Origin: Maritimibacter alkaliphilus
GTDB taxonomy: Bacteria; Pseudomonadota; Alphaproteobacteria; Rhodobacterales; Rhodobacteraceae
Assembly (NCBI RefSeq): GCF_019801605.1
Contig: NZ_JAHVIT010000008.1
Coordinates: forward strand, 1-64,000
Length of the DNA stretch: 64,000 bases
Direction: 5' to 3'
This document shows positions 9,897-18,418 of this stretch, piece by piece. Each line of letters starts with the position of its first letter. Positions within the stretch are counted from its first letter, which is position 1. Both the position numbers and the translations under genes were made by a program. A model generated the notes under the pieces. The model saw only the letters and a program-made list of their open reading frames with translations. It had not been told where the DNA came from and ran no database searches.

Positions 9897-11150
9897 ATGC
9901 CAGCCCTTTGCCGCGATTGCCTCACACCTTTTGAGCAGGGTGCCTCCTGCCCCGCCTGCCGCTCCCGGCGGGTGGTCTCCCATGCGGAGCTGAACCGGCT
10001 GACCATCGCCCATATGGATTGCGACGCCTTCTATGCCTCGGTCGAGAAACGCGACAATCCCGAGCTGGCGTCCAAGCCGGTGATCATCGGCGGCGGGCGG
10101 CGCGGCGTGGTCTCGACCGCCTGTTACGTCGCGCGCATCCGCGGCGTGCGCTCGGCCATGCCGATGTTCCAGGCGCTCAAGCTCTGCCCGGACGCCGTCG
10201 TCATCAAGCCGCGGATGAGCCGCTACGTCGAGGTTTCCCGCGCGATCCGCGCCATGATGGAGGAGATGACCCCCGCCATCGAGCCGCTCTCGCTGGACGA
10301 GGCCTTCCTCGACCTGACCGGGACCGAGACACTCCACGGCGTGCCCCCCGCCACGATGCTGGCCCGCCTCGTGCGGCGGATGCGGGACGAGCTGGGGGTG
10401 ACCGGGTCGATCGGGCTCAGCCACAACAAGTTCCTCGCCAAGGTGGCCAGCGACCTCGACAAGCCGCACGGGTTTTCCGTCATCGGCGAGGCGGAGACGG
10501 CGGAGTTCCTGCGCGAGAAGCCGGTGCGGCTGATCTGGGGCGTGGGCAATGCCACGCAGGCCGCGCTGGACAAGGCCGGCATCCGCACCTTCGCCGACCT
10601 GCTGCGGTGGGACCGGCAGGACCTGCACGCGCGATTCGGCTCCATGGGTGACCGGCTCTATTTCCTCGCGCGCGGCGAGGACCGGCGCCGGGTCTCGGCC
10701 CATAACCCGGTCAAATCCATCTCGAACGAGACGACCTTCTTCGAGGACACCGCCAGCCACGACATTCTCGACGGTCACCTCTGGCGCCTGTCCGAAAAGG
10801 TCTCGGACCGGGCCAAGGCCAAGCAGATGGCCGGCCGCGTGGTCACGCTGAAGCTGAAGCGCGCGAACCATGCCACGCTAACGCGGCGCATCTCTCTGCC
10901 CGATGCGACCCAGATGGCGGACGTGATCTATCGCAGGGCGCGGGCGCTCTACGACGGTGTGGGGGACGAGGGCCCCTACCGCCTGATCGGTGTGGGGATC
11001 AGCGAACTGGTGCCGGAAGCGCAGGCCGACCTCTCCGCAGACCTGCTGGACCCGGATGCCGGACGGCGCAGCAAGGCGGAACGGGCCACCGACCGCATCC
11101 GCGCGCGATTCGGGCCCGATGCGATCGTGAAGGGCCGTGCCCTGCGCTGA
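9897..11150 (+). CDS. dinB: DNA polymerase IV (DinB) with N-terminal zinc ribbon
   Basis: This Y-family translesion polymerase shows palm motifs IAHMDCDAFYASVEKRDNP and PLSLDEAFLDLTG with the catalytic Asp and Glu, the fingers segment RGVVSTACYVAR, and helix-hairpin-helix and little-finger domains toward the C-terminus. Before the polymerase domain there is a short CxxC...CxxC module (CRDCLTPFEQGASCPACRS), probably a zinc ribbon. I take the ATG at 9897, directly before this ribbon (417 residues); an in-frame ATG at 9852 would add 15 residues. A Nudix gene is divergent. Confidence 0.93.
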   Translation: MPALCRDCLTPFEQGASCPACRSRRVVSHAELNRLTIAHMDCDAFYASVEKRDNPELASKPVIIGGGRRGVVSTACYVARIRGVRSAMPMFQALKLCPDAVVIKPRMSRYVEVSRAIRAMMEEMTPAIEPLSLDEAFLDLTGTETLHGVPPATMLARLVRRMRDELGVTGSIGLSHNKFLAKVASDLDKPHGFSVIGEAETAEFLREKPVRLIWGVGNATQAALDKAGIRTFADLLRWDRQDLHARFGSMGDRLYFLARGEDRRRVSAHNPVKSISNETTFFEDTASHDILDGHLWRLSEKVSDRAKAKQMAGRVVTLKLKRANHATLTRRISLPDATQMADVIYRRARALYDGVGDEGPYRLIGVGISELVPEAQADLSADLLDPDAGRRSKAERATDRIRARFGPDAIVKGRALR

Positions 11151-11178
11151 GGGCGCGAGTCGGCAAACGTCCGGGAGC

Positions 11179-12042
11179 TTACTCCGCCGCCAGCGGCATC
11201 TCGCGCTTGCGACCGATCTCGGCGATGTCCTGCGCCACCTGCCGCAGCAGGCGCTGCACCGCGCGGAAGTTGGCATTGGGGCGGATCATCTGCTCGTTCA
11301 TGTAGATCGAGCGGTCGATCTCGATCTGCACCGCGTGCTGGCGCCGCGACGGCCGCCCGTAGTGCTGGGTCATGTAGGCCCCGGCGAACGGCGCATTGCG
11401 CACCACCGTCAGCCCGGCGTCCTGAAGCGCATGTTCGATCCGGTCCACAATGGCCCCGTCGGCCGAGGCGCCGAATCGATCCCCCAGCACCACGTCGGGG
11501 CGGCGCGCCCCGCTGCGGGCGATACAATCCACCGCCTCGTGCGGCATGGAGTGGCAATCCACCAGAATCGCCTCGCCGCAGAGGGCATGGGTGCGGTCCA
11601 GAAGCCCCTGAAGCGCGCCATGGTAGGGTTTCCAGTGCCGCGCGAGCCGCTCATGCGCCTCTTCCAGCGTGATCTTGCCCGAATATATCGCCCGCCCGTT
11701 CGACACGACGCGGGGAATCACCCCGAGGCCCGAGGCGATACGTGGGTTGTGGGCCTGCCGGCGCACGCCCTCGATCACTGCGGGATCAAGCTCTTCCGCG
11801 GCGCGATTCAGGTCGACATAGGCGCGCGGGACCTTTGCGGTCAGCAATTGCGCCCCGAACTCCGTCACGCAGGCAAAAAGATCGTCGACGAAAGCGTCCT
11901 CGGACGAGCGGATCGTGAAGGGATCGAGCACCGAGCGGCGCAAAAAAGCGCGCGGATAGTCCCGCCCGGAATGGGGCGAGGCGAAAATGACGCTCGTTGT
12001 GATCGCTTCAGGCTGGAAAATCTGGAAGGAATCGGCGGTCAT
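11179..12042 (-). CDS. N-formylglutamate amidohydrolase family protein (HutG-like)
   Basis: The family hydrolyses N-formylglutamate to formate and glutamate at the end of one histidine-degradation route. The 287-residue protein shows the metal-site motifs FASPHSGRDYP near the N-terminus and ILVDCHSMPHE in the centre, plus the conserved PRAYVDLNRAAEELDP. The ATG at 12042 follows GAGG; the longer frame to 12132 overlaps the tRNA-Val promoter. No other hut gene is nearby, so the substrate may be a different N-acylated amino acid. Confidence 0.87.
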   Translation of the reverse strand: MTADSFQIFQPEAITTSVIFASPHSGRDYPRAFLRRSVLDPFTIRSSEDAFVDDLFACVTEFGAQLLTAKVPRAYVDLNRAAEELDPAVIEGVRRQAHNPRIASGLGVIPRVVSNGRAIYSGKITLEEAHERLARHWKPYHGALQGLLDRTHALCGEAILVDCHSMPHEAVDCIARSGARRPDVVLGDRFGASADGAIVDRIEHALQDAGLTVVRNAPFAGAYMTQHYGRPSRRQHAVQIEIDRSIYMNEQMIRPNANFRAVQRLLRQVAQDIAEIGRKREMPLAAE

Positions 12043-12096
12043 AGGCAATCCTCGTTGCGTCATGATAGGCAGAAAAAGAAACTCGCCAAAACCCCC

Positions 12097-12125
12097 TTGA
12101 TCCCCGCTGAGAGTCCTTTTATAGA
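12097..12125 (+). promoter_or_regulatory. Sigma70-type promoter of the tRNA-Val/rpmJ unit
   Basis: TTGATC (12097-12102), 17 bases and TATAGA (12120-12125) match a strong housekeeping promoter. It lies 65 bases before the tRNA and points toward it. Confidence 0.6.
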
Positions 12126-12190
12126 CCTCCAAACCGGCGCGGACCTCCGCGCCCTTTCACTTGAAGGGGCAGGGGAAAACGCAGGTAAGT

Positions 12191-12265
12191 GGGCGGTTAG
12201 CTCAGCGGTAGAGCACTTCGTTGACATCGAAGGGGTCACAAGTTCGATCCTTGTACCGCCCACCA
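12191..12265 (+). tRNA. tRNA-Val(GAC)
   Basis: The complete cloverleaf can be folded by eye: acceptor GGGCGGT with ACCGCCC, D arm GCTC/GAGC, anticodon stem CTTCG/CGAAG with loop TTGACAT (anticodon GAC, valine), T arm ACAAG-TTCGATC-CTTGT. The discriminator is A and CCA is encoded (12263-12265). It is 75 nt including CCA and is followed by rpmJ, apparently in one transcript. Confidence 0.97.
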
Positions 12266-12340
12266 GAATTCACCGGCACATCGCAAGATGTGCCACCCGC
12301 TTAACAGGCGCTCGCCGCGCCGCGAAATGAGGAGAAGGCC

Positions 12341-12466
12341 ATGAAGGTCAAGAACTCGCTCCGCTCGCTGAAGCAGCGCCACCGCGACTGCCGTGTCGTG
12401 CGCCGCAAGGGCCGCGTTTACGTGATCAACAAGACGCAGCGCCGGTTCAAAGCCCGCCAGGGCTGA
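12341..12466 (+). CDS. rpmJ: Ribosomal protein L36
   Basis: This 41-residue, strongly basic protein reads [20 protein letters not shown] at the N-terminus and ends [10 protein letters not shown]. It is the longer bL36 form found in many proteobacteria, with reduced zinc ligands. GGAGAAGG stands directly upstream of the ATG. It sits 76 bases after tRNA-Val and is followed by a strong terminator, so the two probably share a transcript. It is easily missed because of its size. Confidence 0.95.
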   Translation: MKVKNSLRSLKQRHRDCRVVRRKGRVYVINKTQRRFKARQG

Positions 12467-12490
12467 ACCGCGAGACAGCGGAATGGTTTA

Positions 12491-12516
12491 AAGGCCGTCC
12501 TTCGGGGCGGCCTTTT
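12491..12516 (+). terminator. Rho-independent terminator of rpmJ
   Basis: A 10-bp stem, AAGGCCGTCC (12491-12500) with GGGCGGCCTT (12505-12514), has a stable TTCG loop and runs into TTTT. It begins 25 bases after the rpmJ stop codon. Confidence 0.88.
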
Positions 12517-12630
12517 GCTGTTCCGGATGGCGCTTTCGCATGGTCCGGGCCGAATCGTGCGACGCGCGCCAAGCCGCGACTCGCCCACCGGCGGGCCCCT
12601 CCCCCGCGAACGGAGGAGAGACTCACCCGT

Positions 12631-13356
12631 TCAGGCGAGCAGCCAGGCCTTGCCTGCCTCGAAGTCATCCTCGTCGAAGTACTTCGTCTTCGCCTCGAGG
12701 AACTGCGACATCAGCCCCTCGGCCATGCGCATCCATGCCGCATCGCCCACCACGGCCACCCGCGCGGGTTGCTTGTGGTGCGATTTCACCAGCGACAGGT
12801 GCTGCCCCAGCGCCGACATCCCCTGCCAGCCGTCGAATTCCCGCAGGTCCAGCAGCAGGCGGAATCGCCCGGCCTTGGCCGTCCATGCGTCCAGATCGGC
12901 GGCCTTCTCCTCGTAGACCTTGCTGTCGAGCTTGCCGAGAAGGCGGATCATCAGGGCATCCTCGCCGATCTCCTCCATGTGGAAGGCTCCCAGCGATTCG
13001 CGCAGCCAGCGCCGTGCCTCGTCGACCTCTTCCAGGTCGAAGGTCTTCACTGGGCAGGGCATGGCAAAACCGAAGAGCTTCACTGATCCGGCCAGCATCT
13101 CGCTGTCGGTGACGACGGCAACCCGGTCGAAGCCCGACCAGTGCCGCATCCCCAATCGGGCATCGGCCCACATGGCGCCGGCCGAATAGCCCTCGAATCC
13201 CGGGCCGACCTGATAGAGCAGGCGCACCTTGTCCTCGCCCGCCAGGGCCTTTTCCACCGCGGGGATGAGAACGGATTCGTAATCCTGTTCCGTCACCCGT
13301 CCGGTGGCGCGGATTTCCATGATGCCTTCGGGGGTGGTTTCCGTGATCTCGATCAT
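12631..13356 (-). CDS. Duplicated SpoIIAA/STAS-like domain protein
   Basis: The 241-residue cytoplasmic protein appears to contain two tandem SpoIIAA-like domains, roughly residues 1-118 and 119-241. Each begins with an IxxLGxx/IRATGRVT-like strand, continues with a helix rich in acidic residues, and contains a hydrophobic strand followed by a WM-type helix (GAMWADARLGM in the first, DAAWMRMAEGL in the second). Single-domain versions are common in alphaproteobacteria with unknown function. The ATG at 13356 follows GGAGG by six bases; the frame extends a little further upstream. Confidence 0.78.
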   Translation of the reverse strand: MIEITETTPEGIMEIRATGRVTEQDYESVLIPAVEKALAGEDKVRLLYQVGPGFEGYSAGAMWADARLGMRHWSGFDRVAVVTDSEMLAGSVKLFGFAMPCPVKTFDLEEVDEARRWLRESLGAFHMEEIGEDALMIRLLGKLDSKVYEEKAADLDAWTAKAGRFRLLLDLREFDGWQGMSALGQHLSLVKSHHKQPARVAVVGDAAWMRMAEGLMSQFLEAKTKYFDEDDFEAGKAWLLA

Positions 13357-13575
13357 CTGCGACCTCCTTCGCAAAAGGGCGCGGCACGGCGCGCCTCTGC
13401 CATGAGATAGGCATTCGCACGCCGGTTTTCAGTGGACGCGACGTTTCGCCGTGACGCAGGGGCCGGAAGGCTTTGTCATCGCCCCGTCACCCGGGATGAT
13501 GAAGCTGACGCAGATCATGGTTCCAGCGCGCCCGCCGCGCCACGATGCGGGCAACCGGTTCAGAAAGGATCCCCC

Positions 13576-15375
13576 TTGTCCGATACGAGTCCCTCTCCCC
13601 GTTCCGCCGACACGCTGCCCGCCAGGGCCCCCGGCCTGCCCGTGCCCGTTCCGCCTGTTCCCCTGCCGCCCGCCATGGAAAGCGCGCACCGCGATCTGGA
13701 CCGCACCCTGCGTGCGATCATGGCGCATTACACCGCCGGCACCTCGCCCCACGCGACGGCAACGGCGTGGAGTGACTGGGCGCTGCACCTGATGCGCGCG
13801 CCCGGCCGGCAGCTGGAACTGGTGGAGCGCGCGGCCCAGAACGCCGCCGAGATCTGGACGCTGGCCCTCAGGGGCGCGCCCGAGGACGGCACCCTGCCCT
13901 TCAAACCCAAGGACTACGACCACCGGTTCACCAATGCGGGCTGGCAGCAGATGCCCTTCCTGCTCTGGGAGCAGGGCTTCCTCGCCACGGCGGACTTCTG
14001 GGAAGAGACCACCCGCGAGTTGCGCGGCGCGCGCAAGCACAACACCGACCGGGTCGCCTTCATGCTGCGCCAGATGCTCGACATGGCGAGCCCGTCGAAC
14101 TTCCCCTGGCTGAACCCCGAGATCCTCGAGGCGATCCGCGAGACCAAGGGGCGCAACCTGACCGAGGGCTTCCGGCATTTCCTGAACGATACCTCCCGCG
14201 CGATCTCGCACACCCCGCCCGAGCCGGTGGAGGGCTTCGAGGTCGGCAAGGATATCGCCTGCACCCCCGGCGAGGTGATCTTCCGCAACGAGCTCTTCGA
14301 ATTGATCCAGTATGCGCCCCAGACCGACACCGTCCGGGCCGAGCCGGTGCTGATCGTGCCTGCATGGATCATGAAGTACTACATTCTCGACCTCAGCCCG
14401 CAGAACTCGCTCATCAACTACCTCGTCGGACAGGGCCACACGGTCTTTGCGATCTCCTGGACCAACCCCGGGGCCGAGATGGCGAACTACGGGCTGGAGG
14501 ATTACCGCAAGACCGGGATCATAACCGCGGTGGACGAGGTTGCACGCGCGGTGCCGGGGCAGAAGATCCACGCCTGCGGCTACTGCCTCGGCGGCACGCT
14601 GCTTTCCATCGCGGCCGCGACCATGGCGCGGGACGGCGATGACCGTCTGGCCAGTGTCACCCTGCTGGCGGCGCAGACCGATTTCACCGAGGCAGGCGAG
14701 CTGCTCCTCTTCCTCGACGAGAGCCAGGTCGCCTTTCTGGAGGACATGATGTGGGATCAGGGCTATCTCGCGCAGCCCCAGATGGCGGGGGCCTTCGCCG
14801 CGATCCGCGCCGAGGACCTGATCTGGACCCACGCGGTCCGCCGCTACCTCATGGGGTTGGAGGAACGCGCCACCGACATGACGGTCTGGAATGGCGACAC
14901 CACCCGGATGCCCGCCCGGATGCACTCCGAGTACCTGCGCGGTCTCTTCCTCGAAAACCGCCTCAGCGCAGGACGGTTCGCCGTGGAAGGCCGGGTGATC
15001 GCGCTCAAGGACATCACCGCGCCGATGTTCGTCGTGGGGACCGAGACGGACCATATCGCGCCGTGGCATTCGGTCTACAAGGTGAAGCTCTTCACCGACA
15101 ACGACCTGCGCTTCGTGCTGACCAAGGGCGGCCACAACGGCGGCATCGTCTCGGAACCCGGGCACCGCAAGCGGCATTACCGCATCGGTCACCGCAAGGT
15201 CGGCGCGCGCTACCAGGGGCCCGATGACTGGCTCCAGCTGCACGCACCGCAGGAGGGGTCCTGGTGGGAGGAATGGGCCGGTTGGCTCAACCAGCATAGC
15301 GGCGCAGAGGTCGCGCCCCCGAAGATGGGCCGCAGCCTCGCCAAGGCGCCAGGCACCTACATCTTCCAGAAGTGA
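13576..15375 (+). CDS. phaC: Class I poly(3-hydroxyalkanoate) synthase
   Basis: PhaC polymerises (R)-3-hydroxyacyl-CoA into storage polyester on granule surfaces. The lipase-like box GYCLGG contains nucleophile Cys337; Asp492 (ETDHIAP) and His520 (KGGHNGG) complete the triad. I prefer the TTG at 13576, which has AGAAAGGA upstream and gives 599 residues, the usual class I length. The open frame begins at 13432, and an ATG at residue 34 would truncate the N-terminal domain. No phaP, phaR or phaZ is adjacent. The minus-strand frame across the gene is a shadow. Confidence 0.94.
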   Translation: MSDTSPSPRSADTLPARAPGLPVPVPPVPLPPAMESAHRDLDRTLRAIMAHYTAGTSPHATATAWSDWALHLMRAPGRQLELVERAAQNAAEIWTLALRGAPEDGTLPFKPKDYDHRFTNAGWQQMPFLLWEQGFLATADFWEETTRELRGARKHNTDRVAFMLRQMLDMASPSNFPWLNPEILEAIRETKGRNLTEGFRHFLNDTSRAISHTPPEPVEGFEVGKDIACTPGEVIFRNELFELIQYAPQTDTVRAEPVLIVPAWIMKYYILDLSPQNSLINYLVGQGHTVFAISWTNPGAEMANYGLEDYRKTGIITAVDEVARAVPGQKIHACGYCLGGTLLSIAAATMARDGDDRLASVTLLAAQTDFTEAGELLLFLDESQVAFLEDMMWDQGYLAQPQMAGAFAAIRAEDLIWTHAVRRYLMGLEERATDMTVWNGDTTRMPARMHSEYLRGLFLENRLSAGRFAVEGRVIALKDITAPMFVVGTETDHIAPWHSVYKVKLFTDNDLRFVLTKGGHNGGIVSEPGHRKRHYRIGHRKVGARYQGPDDWLQLHAPQEGSWWEEWAGWLNQHSGAEVAPPKMGRSLAKAPGTYIFQK

Positions 15376-15417
15376 CCTGCCAAAGGCCGGGACGCGGACG
15401 CGCCCCGGTCTCCCGGA

Positions 15418-17109
15418 TCAGCGGCCCACGGCCAGCAGCCGCACCACGGTCTCCTGGTTCAGGTAGCCCGTCACCTCGAGGTTCTGGTCGCCCTGGAACC
15501 GGCGAATGGCGCGCCGGGTCTCGGGGTCGAATTCGCCATCCGGCAGGCCGGGGTAATGGCCCAGCTGTTGCAGCCGCCGCTCCACGAGGAGCCGGGCGAT
15601 ATCGTTGGGCATCACGCTGTTCTCCTCGGCCAGCAGGGCCTCGGGATCGGGGCCCGCCTCGCGCTCCAGCTGGGTGATCCGGGTCTCCGCTGCGTCGGCG
15701 AAGAGCCCGCGCGGGTAGAAGCGCAGGTAGTTCCGATAGGCCTCGGCCGTGTCCTCGTTGCGCGCGAAATCCCACGCCTGGCGCTCGATCTCCTGTGCCT
15801 GCCCACGCCGGTCCTCCTCGATCCGGTCGAGCCGTTCCTGCGCCACGTCGGCATAAAGCCCGTCCGGATACCGTTCGAGGTAGGCGCGCAGCCCGCTCTC
15901 CTCGCCACCGCGCCCGACATCATCCCAGTAGGCGCGATCCTCCACCTCCTGCTCCGCCCGGCGGCGGGCGGCCTCGGCCTCCAGCCGCGCGGCCTCCTCC
16001 TGCGCATCGGCGGCCAGCCGGTCGAGTTGCGGCCCGGTCAGGAAGCCGGTGGGCTCGTCACCGGTCTGCTTCTGGCGCGATATGATCGCCGAGCGCGTCG
16101 CGGGGCCAAAGAGCCCGTCGATGCCACGCGGATCATGGCCCAGCAGGGCGAGGTCACGCTGGATCTGGCGCCGGTCGTCGCGGCTGAGGTTCAGCGCGGC
16201 CTCCACTGCCTCGGCCCGGCGCACCGGCGCGTCGCGGATATCGGAGGCGCGGGCCCGCGCCTCGGCCTCGAACTTGCCGCGCGGGTAGCGCGCGATATAG
16301 GCCTCGTAGGCGTCGATCGTGCCGATGTCCTCGACCGCGGCCCAATAGGCCAGTTCACCCATGTCGGTCTCGGGCAGGCGGTCATCGCCGATGACAGGGG
16401 CGCCGCTTCCGGGCGTTGCAGGCGGCGGCGTGCCATCGCCCGGGATCAGCCCGAACACGGGCGAGAGGAAGCCCGACATGTCCACCCGACGCGGGGCGCG
16501 TTCCGCCATCGCCGCGTAGGAGAGACCGGGGCTCAGCACTTCGTCCCGCAACAGGTCGAGCAGATCGTCGAGATCCCCGCGGGCCAGCGTCACCCCCTGC
16601 GGGGCCGGGATCTCGCCCGCGCCGGGGATCAGGCCAGAGCCGGTTTCGAAATTGCCGTTGCCCTCGGCCAGCAGCATGACCGCCTGCCCCTGCGCCTGCA
16701 TCGCCAGATCGCCAAGCGCGCCCACCGGCAGACCCTGCGCGCCCACGGTCAGGTTCGACGCCCGCTGCGCCTCGCGCCCCAGAAGCCAGGCCTGATCGCC
16801 CGCCCGCGCCATATGGCCGGCCAGCACGATCACGAGCCGGTTCTGCGGCTCTTCCTCCAGCGCCGAGGCCAGATCTGAAGACAACGTCTGCATCTGCCCG
16901 CCCGGGACATCCTGTCCGAGGAAGACGCGAAAGCCCGCCTCCTCCAGCGTCTGGGAATAGGCCTCGGCGAGCGAGCGATACCGCAGGTCAGGCAGGGTGT
17001 CGTACTCCCCGTTCACCAGCACCAGCGCCAGATCGGCAGCCGGTGCCGCGACGGGCGCGGCGAGGCCGGGCAGACCCACCAATACGGCGGCGAATAGATT
17101 GTGACGCAT
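15418..17109 (-). CDS. Secreted caspase-like protein lacking the catalytic Cys, with peptidoglycan-binding repeats
   Basis: This 563-residue protein has a signal peptide (1-25), then a caspase-like fold (about 26-200) beginning LALVLVNGEYDTLPDL. In active homologues the dyad sits in YAGHG and LDACRD; here the first is LAGHM (His99 kept) and the second is LLAEGN, so the cysteine is replaced by Glu149. Residues about 240-330 and 400-490 carry YxxYLxRYPxG-type repeats found in envelope proteins. Two putative peptidoglycan-binding domains follow, one around residues 310-370 and one at the C-terminus (about 510-560). AAGGAGGGG precedes the ATG. Probably a periplasmic pseudo-enzyme; the role is unknown. 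Confidence 0.8.
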   Translation of the reverse strand: MRHNLFAAVLVGLPGLAAPVAAPAADLALVLVNGEYDTLPDLRYRSLAEAYSQTLEEAGFRVFLGQDVPGGQMQTLSSDLASALEEEPQNRLVIVLAGHMARAGDQAWLLGREAQRASNLTVGAQGLPVGALGDLAMQAQGQAVMLLAEGNGNFETGSGLIPGAGEIPAPQGVTLARGDLDDLLDLLRDEVLSPGLSYAAMAERAPRRVDMSGFLSPVFGLIPGDGTPPPATPGSGAPVIGDDRLPETDMGELAYWAAVEDIGTIDAYEAYIARYPRGKFEAEARARASDIRDAPVRRAEAVEAALNLSRDDRRQIQRDLALLGHDPRGIDGLFGPATRSAIISRQKQTGDEPTGFLTGPQLDRLAADAQEEAARLEAEAARRRAEQEVEDRAYWDDVGRGGEESGLRAYLERYPDGLYADVAQERLDRIEEDRRGQAQEIERQAWDFARNEDTAEAYRNYLRFYPRGLFADAAETRITQLEREAGPDPEALLAEENSVMPNDIARLLVERRLQQLGHYPGLPDGEFDPETRRAIRRFQGDQNLEVTGYLNQETVVRLLAVGR

Positions 17110-17145
17110 CGTCCCCTCCTTCCGGTCCCTCCGGAACGCGGGGAC

Positions 17146-18381
17146 CTAGTCGTAGCTGCGCTGATCCTCGATCACCTTGCCATCGTTCGGCAAGGCCCCA
17201 CGGGGCAGGATCTCGATCCGGCCCTTCAGCTTCAGAGCCTCAACCACCGAAGCCATGTAGTGTTCCGAGGCGCCCTCGCCCGCCGGGCTGTCGGATTCCA
17301 GCTGCACCACCATCACGTCCATCTCTCCCTCGCGCTGCGCGATGACGCGGGCGCGGTGGATCTCGGCGTGTTTGGCAACCAGCTGGGCCACCTGTTCGGG
17401 GCGGACGAACATGCCCTTGATCTTGGTGGTCTGGTCGGCGCGGCCCATCCAGCCCTTGATCCGCAGGTTGGTGCGCCCGCAGGGGCTGGTCCCCGCCATG
17501 AAGGCGCTCAGATCGCCGGTGGCGAAGCGGATCAGCGGGTAATCCGGGTTCAGCGAAGTGACGACCACCTCGCCCACCTCGCCCGGAGCGACGGGATCGC
17601 CGGTGCCGGGGCGGACGATCTCGACGATGACGCCCTCGTCCACGATCATGCCCTCCATCGCCGCGCTTTCGTAGGCGATGTTGCCGAGGTCCGCCGTGGC
17701 ATAGCATTGCAGGCAGGCGATGCCGCGATCGGCATATTCCTGACGCAGCGAGGGGAAGAGCGCCCCGCCCCCCACGGCGGCCTTGGTGATCTTGAGCGGC
17801 AGGCCCATCTCCTCGGCCTTGTCGAGGATCACCTTGAGGTAGTCGGGCGTGCCCGCATAGGCGGTGACGCCGACATCATGGGCGGCGGTGGCCTGAAGCT
17901 CGGTCTGGCCGGTGCCGGCGGGCAGCACGGCGGCCCCCACGGCCCGGGCGCCGTTCTCGAAGATCATCCCGGCGGGCGTCAGGTGATAGCCGAAACAGTT
18001 CTGCACGATGTCGCCCTTGCCGATGCCGCAGGCATGCAGGAACCGGCCCGCGCGCCACCAGTCATGCCCCTGCCCGCCCGGTTCGTAGATCGGGCCCGGC
18101 GACTGGAAGATATGGGCAAAGCCCCCCACCGGCAGCGCGGTCAGCCCGCCGAAGGGCGGCGCGGCCTTCTGGGCGCGGCCGAGGTCGGACTTGCGGATCA
18201 CCGGCAGCGCGGCCAGGGCGGCGGCCCCGGTGATCGCCGCGGCATCGACGCCGCCGAGGCTCTCGGCATAGCCCGGCAGGGCCTGCGCCACCGCGATCTG
18301 GCGCGGCAGCTCGCGGGACAGCGCGGCCATGCGCTCGTCCGCGCTGCGGGTTTCCAGAGTGTCGAAATAGGTGCCCATCAT
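17146..18381 (-). CDS. Phenylacetate-CoA ligase family protein (PaaK-like)
   Basis: The 411-residue adenylate-forming enzyme is shorter than acetyl-CoA synthetases and of PaaK size. Visible features are the AGTGQTELQATA segment (phosphate-binding loop equivalent), a QCYATADLGNIAYES motif in place of the usual YG-x-TE, the hinge region RIKGWMGRADQTTKIKGMFV, and a C-terminal small domain. It lies 37 bases downstream of livF and ends the eight-gene transporter operon, so it probably activates the imported acid with CoA and ATP. The substrate is unknown; arylacetates are only one option. Confidence 0.85.
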   Translation of the reverse strand: MMGTYFDTLETRSADERMAALSRELPRQIAVAQALPGYAESLGGVDAAAITGAAALAALPVIRKSDLGRAQKAAPPFGGLTALPVGGFAHIFQSPGPIYEPGGQGHDWWRAGRFLHACGIGKGDIVQNCFGYHLTPAGMIFENGARAVGAAVLPAGTGQTELQATAAHDVGVTAYAGTPDYLKVILDKAEEMGLPLKITKAAVGGGALFPSLRQEYADRGIACLQCYATADLGNIAYESAAMEGMIVDEGVIVEIVRPGTGDPVAPGEVGEVVVTSLNPDYPLIRFATGDLSAFMAGTSPCGRTNLRIKGWMGRADQTTKIKGMFVRPEQVAQLVAKHAEIHRARVIAQREGEMDVMVVQLESDSPAGEGASEHYMASVVEALKLKGRIEILPRGALPNDGKVIEDQRSYD

Positions 18382-18418
18382 CTTGCCTTTCTGTCTCCGC
18401 TGCTCTTGCCGGTCCGGC

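Noticed and set aside
13429-15297. Long minus-strand open frame opposite phaC
   Set aside because: It is a shadow of the high-GC phaC gene; the protein has no recognisable domain.
15387-15408. Terminator between phaC and the pseudo-caspase gene
   Set aside because: The dyad CCGGGACGCG/CGCGCCCCGG has a mismatch and almost no loop, and lacks a T-run.
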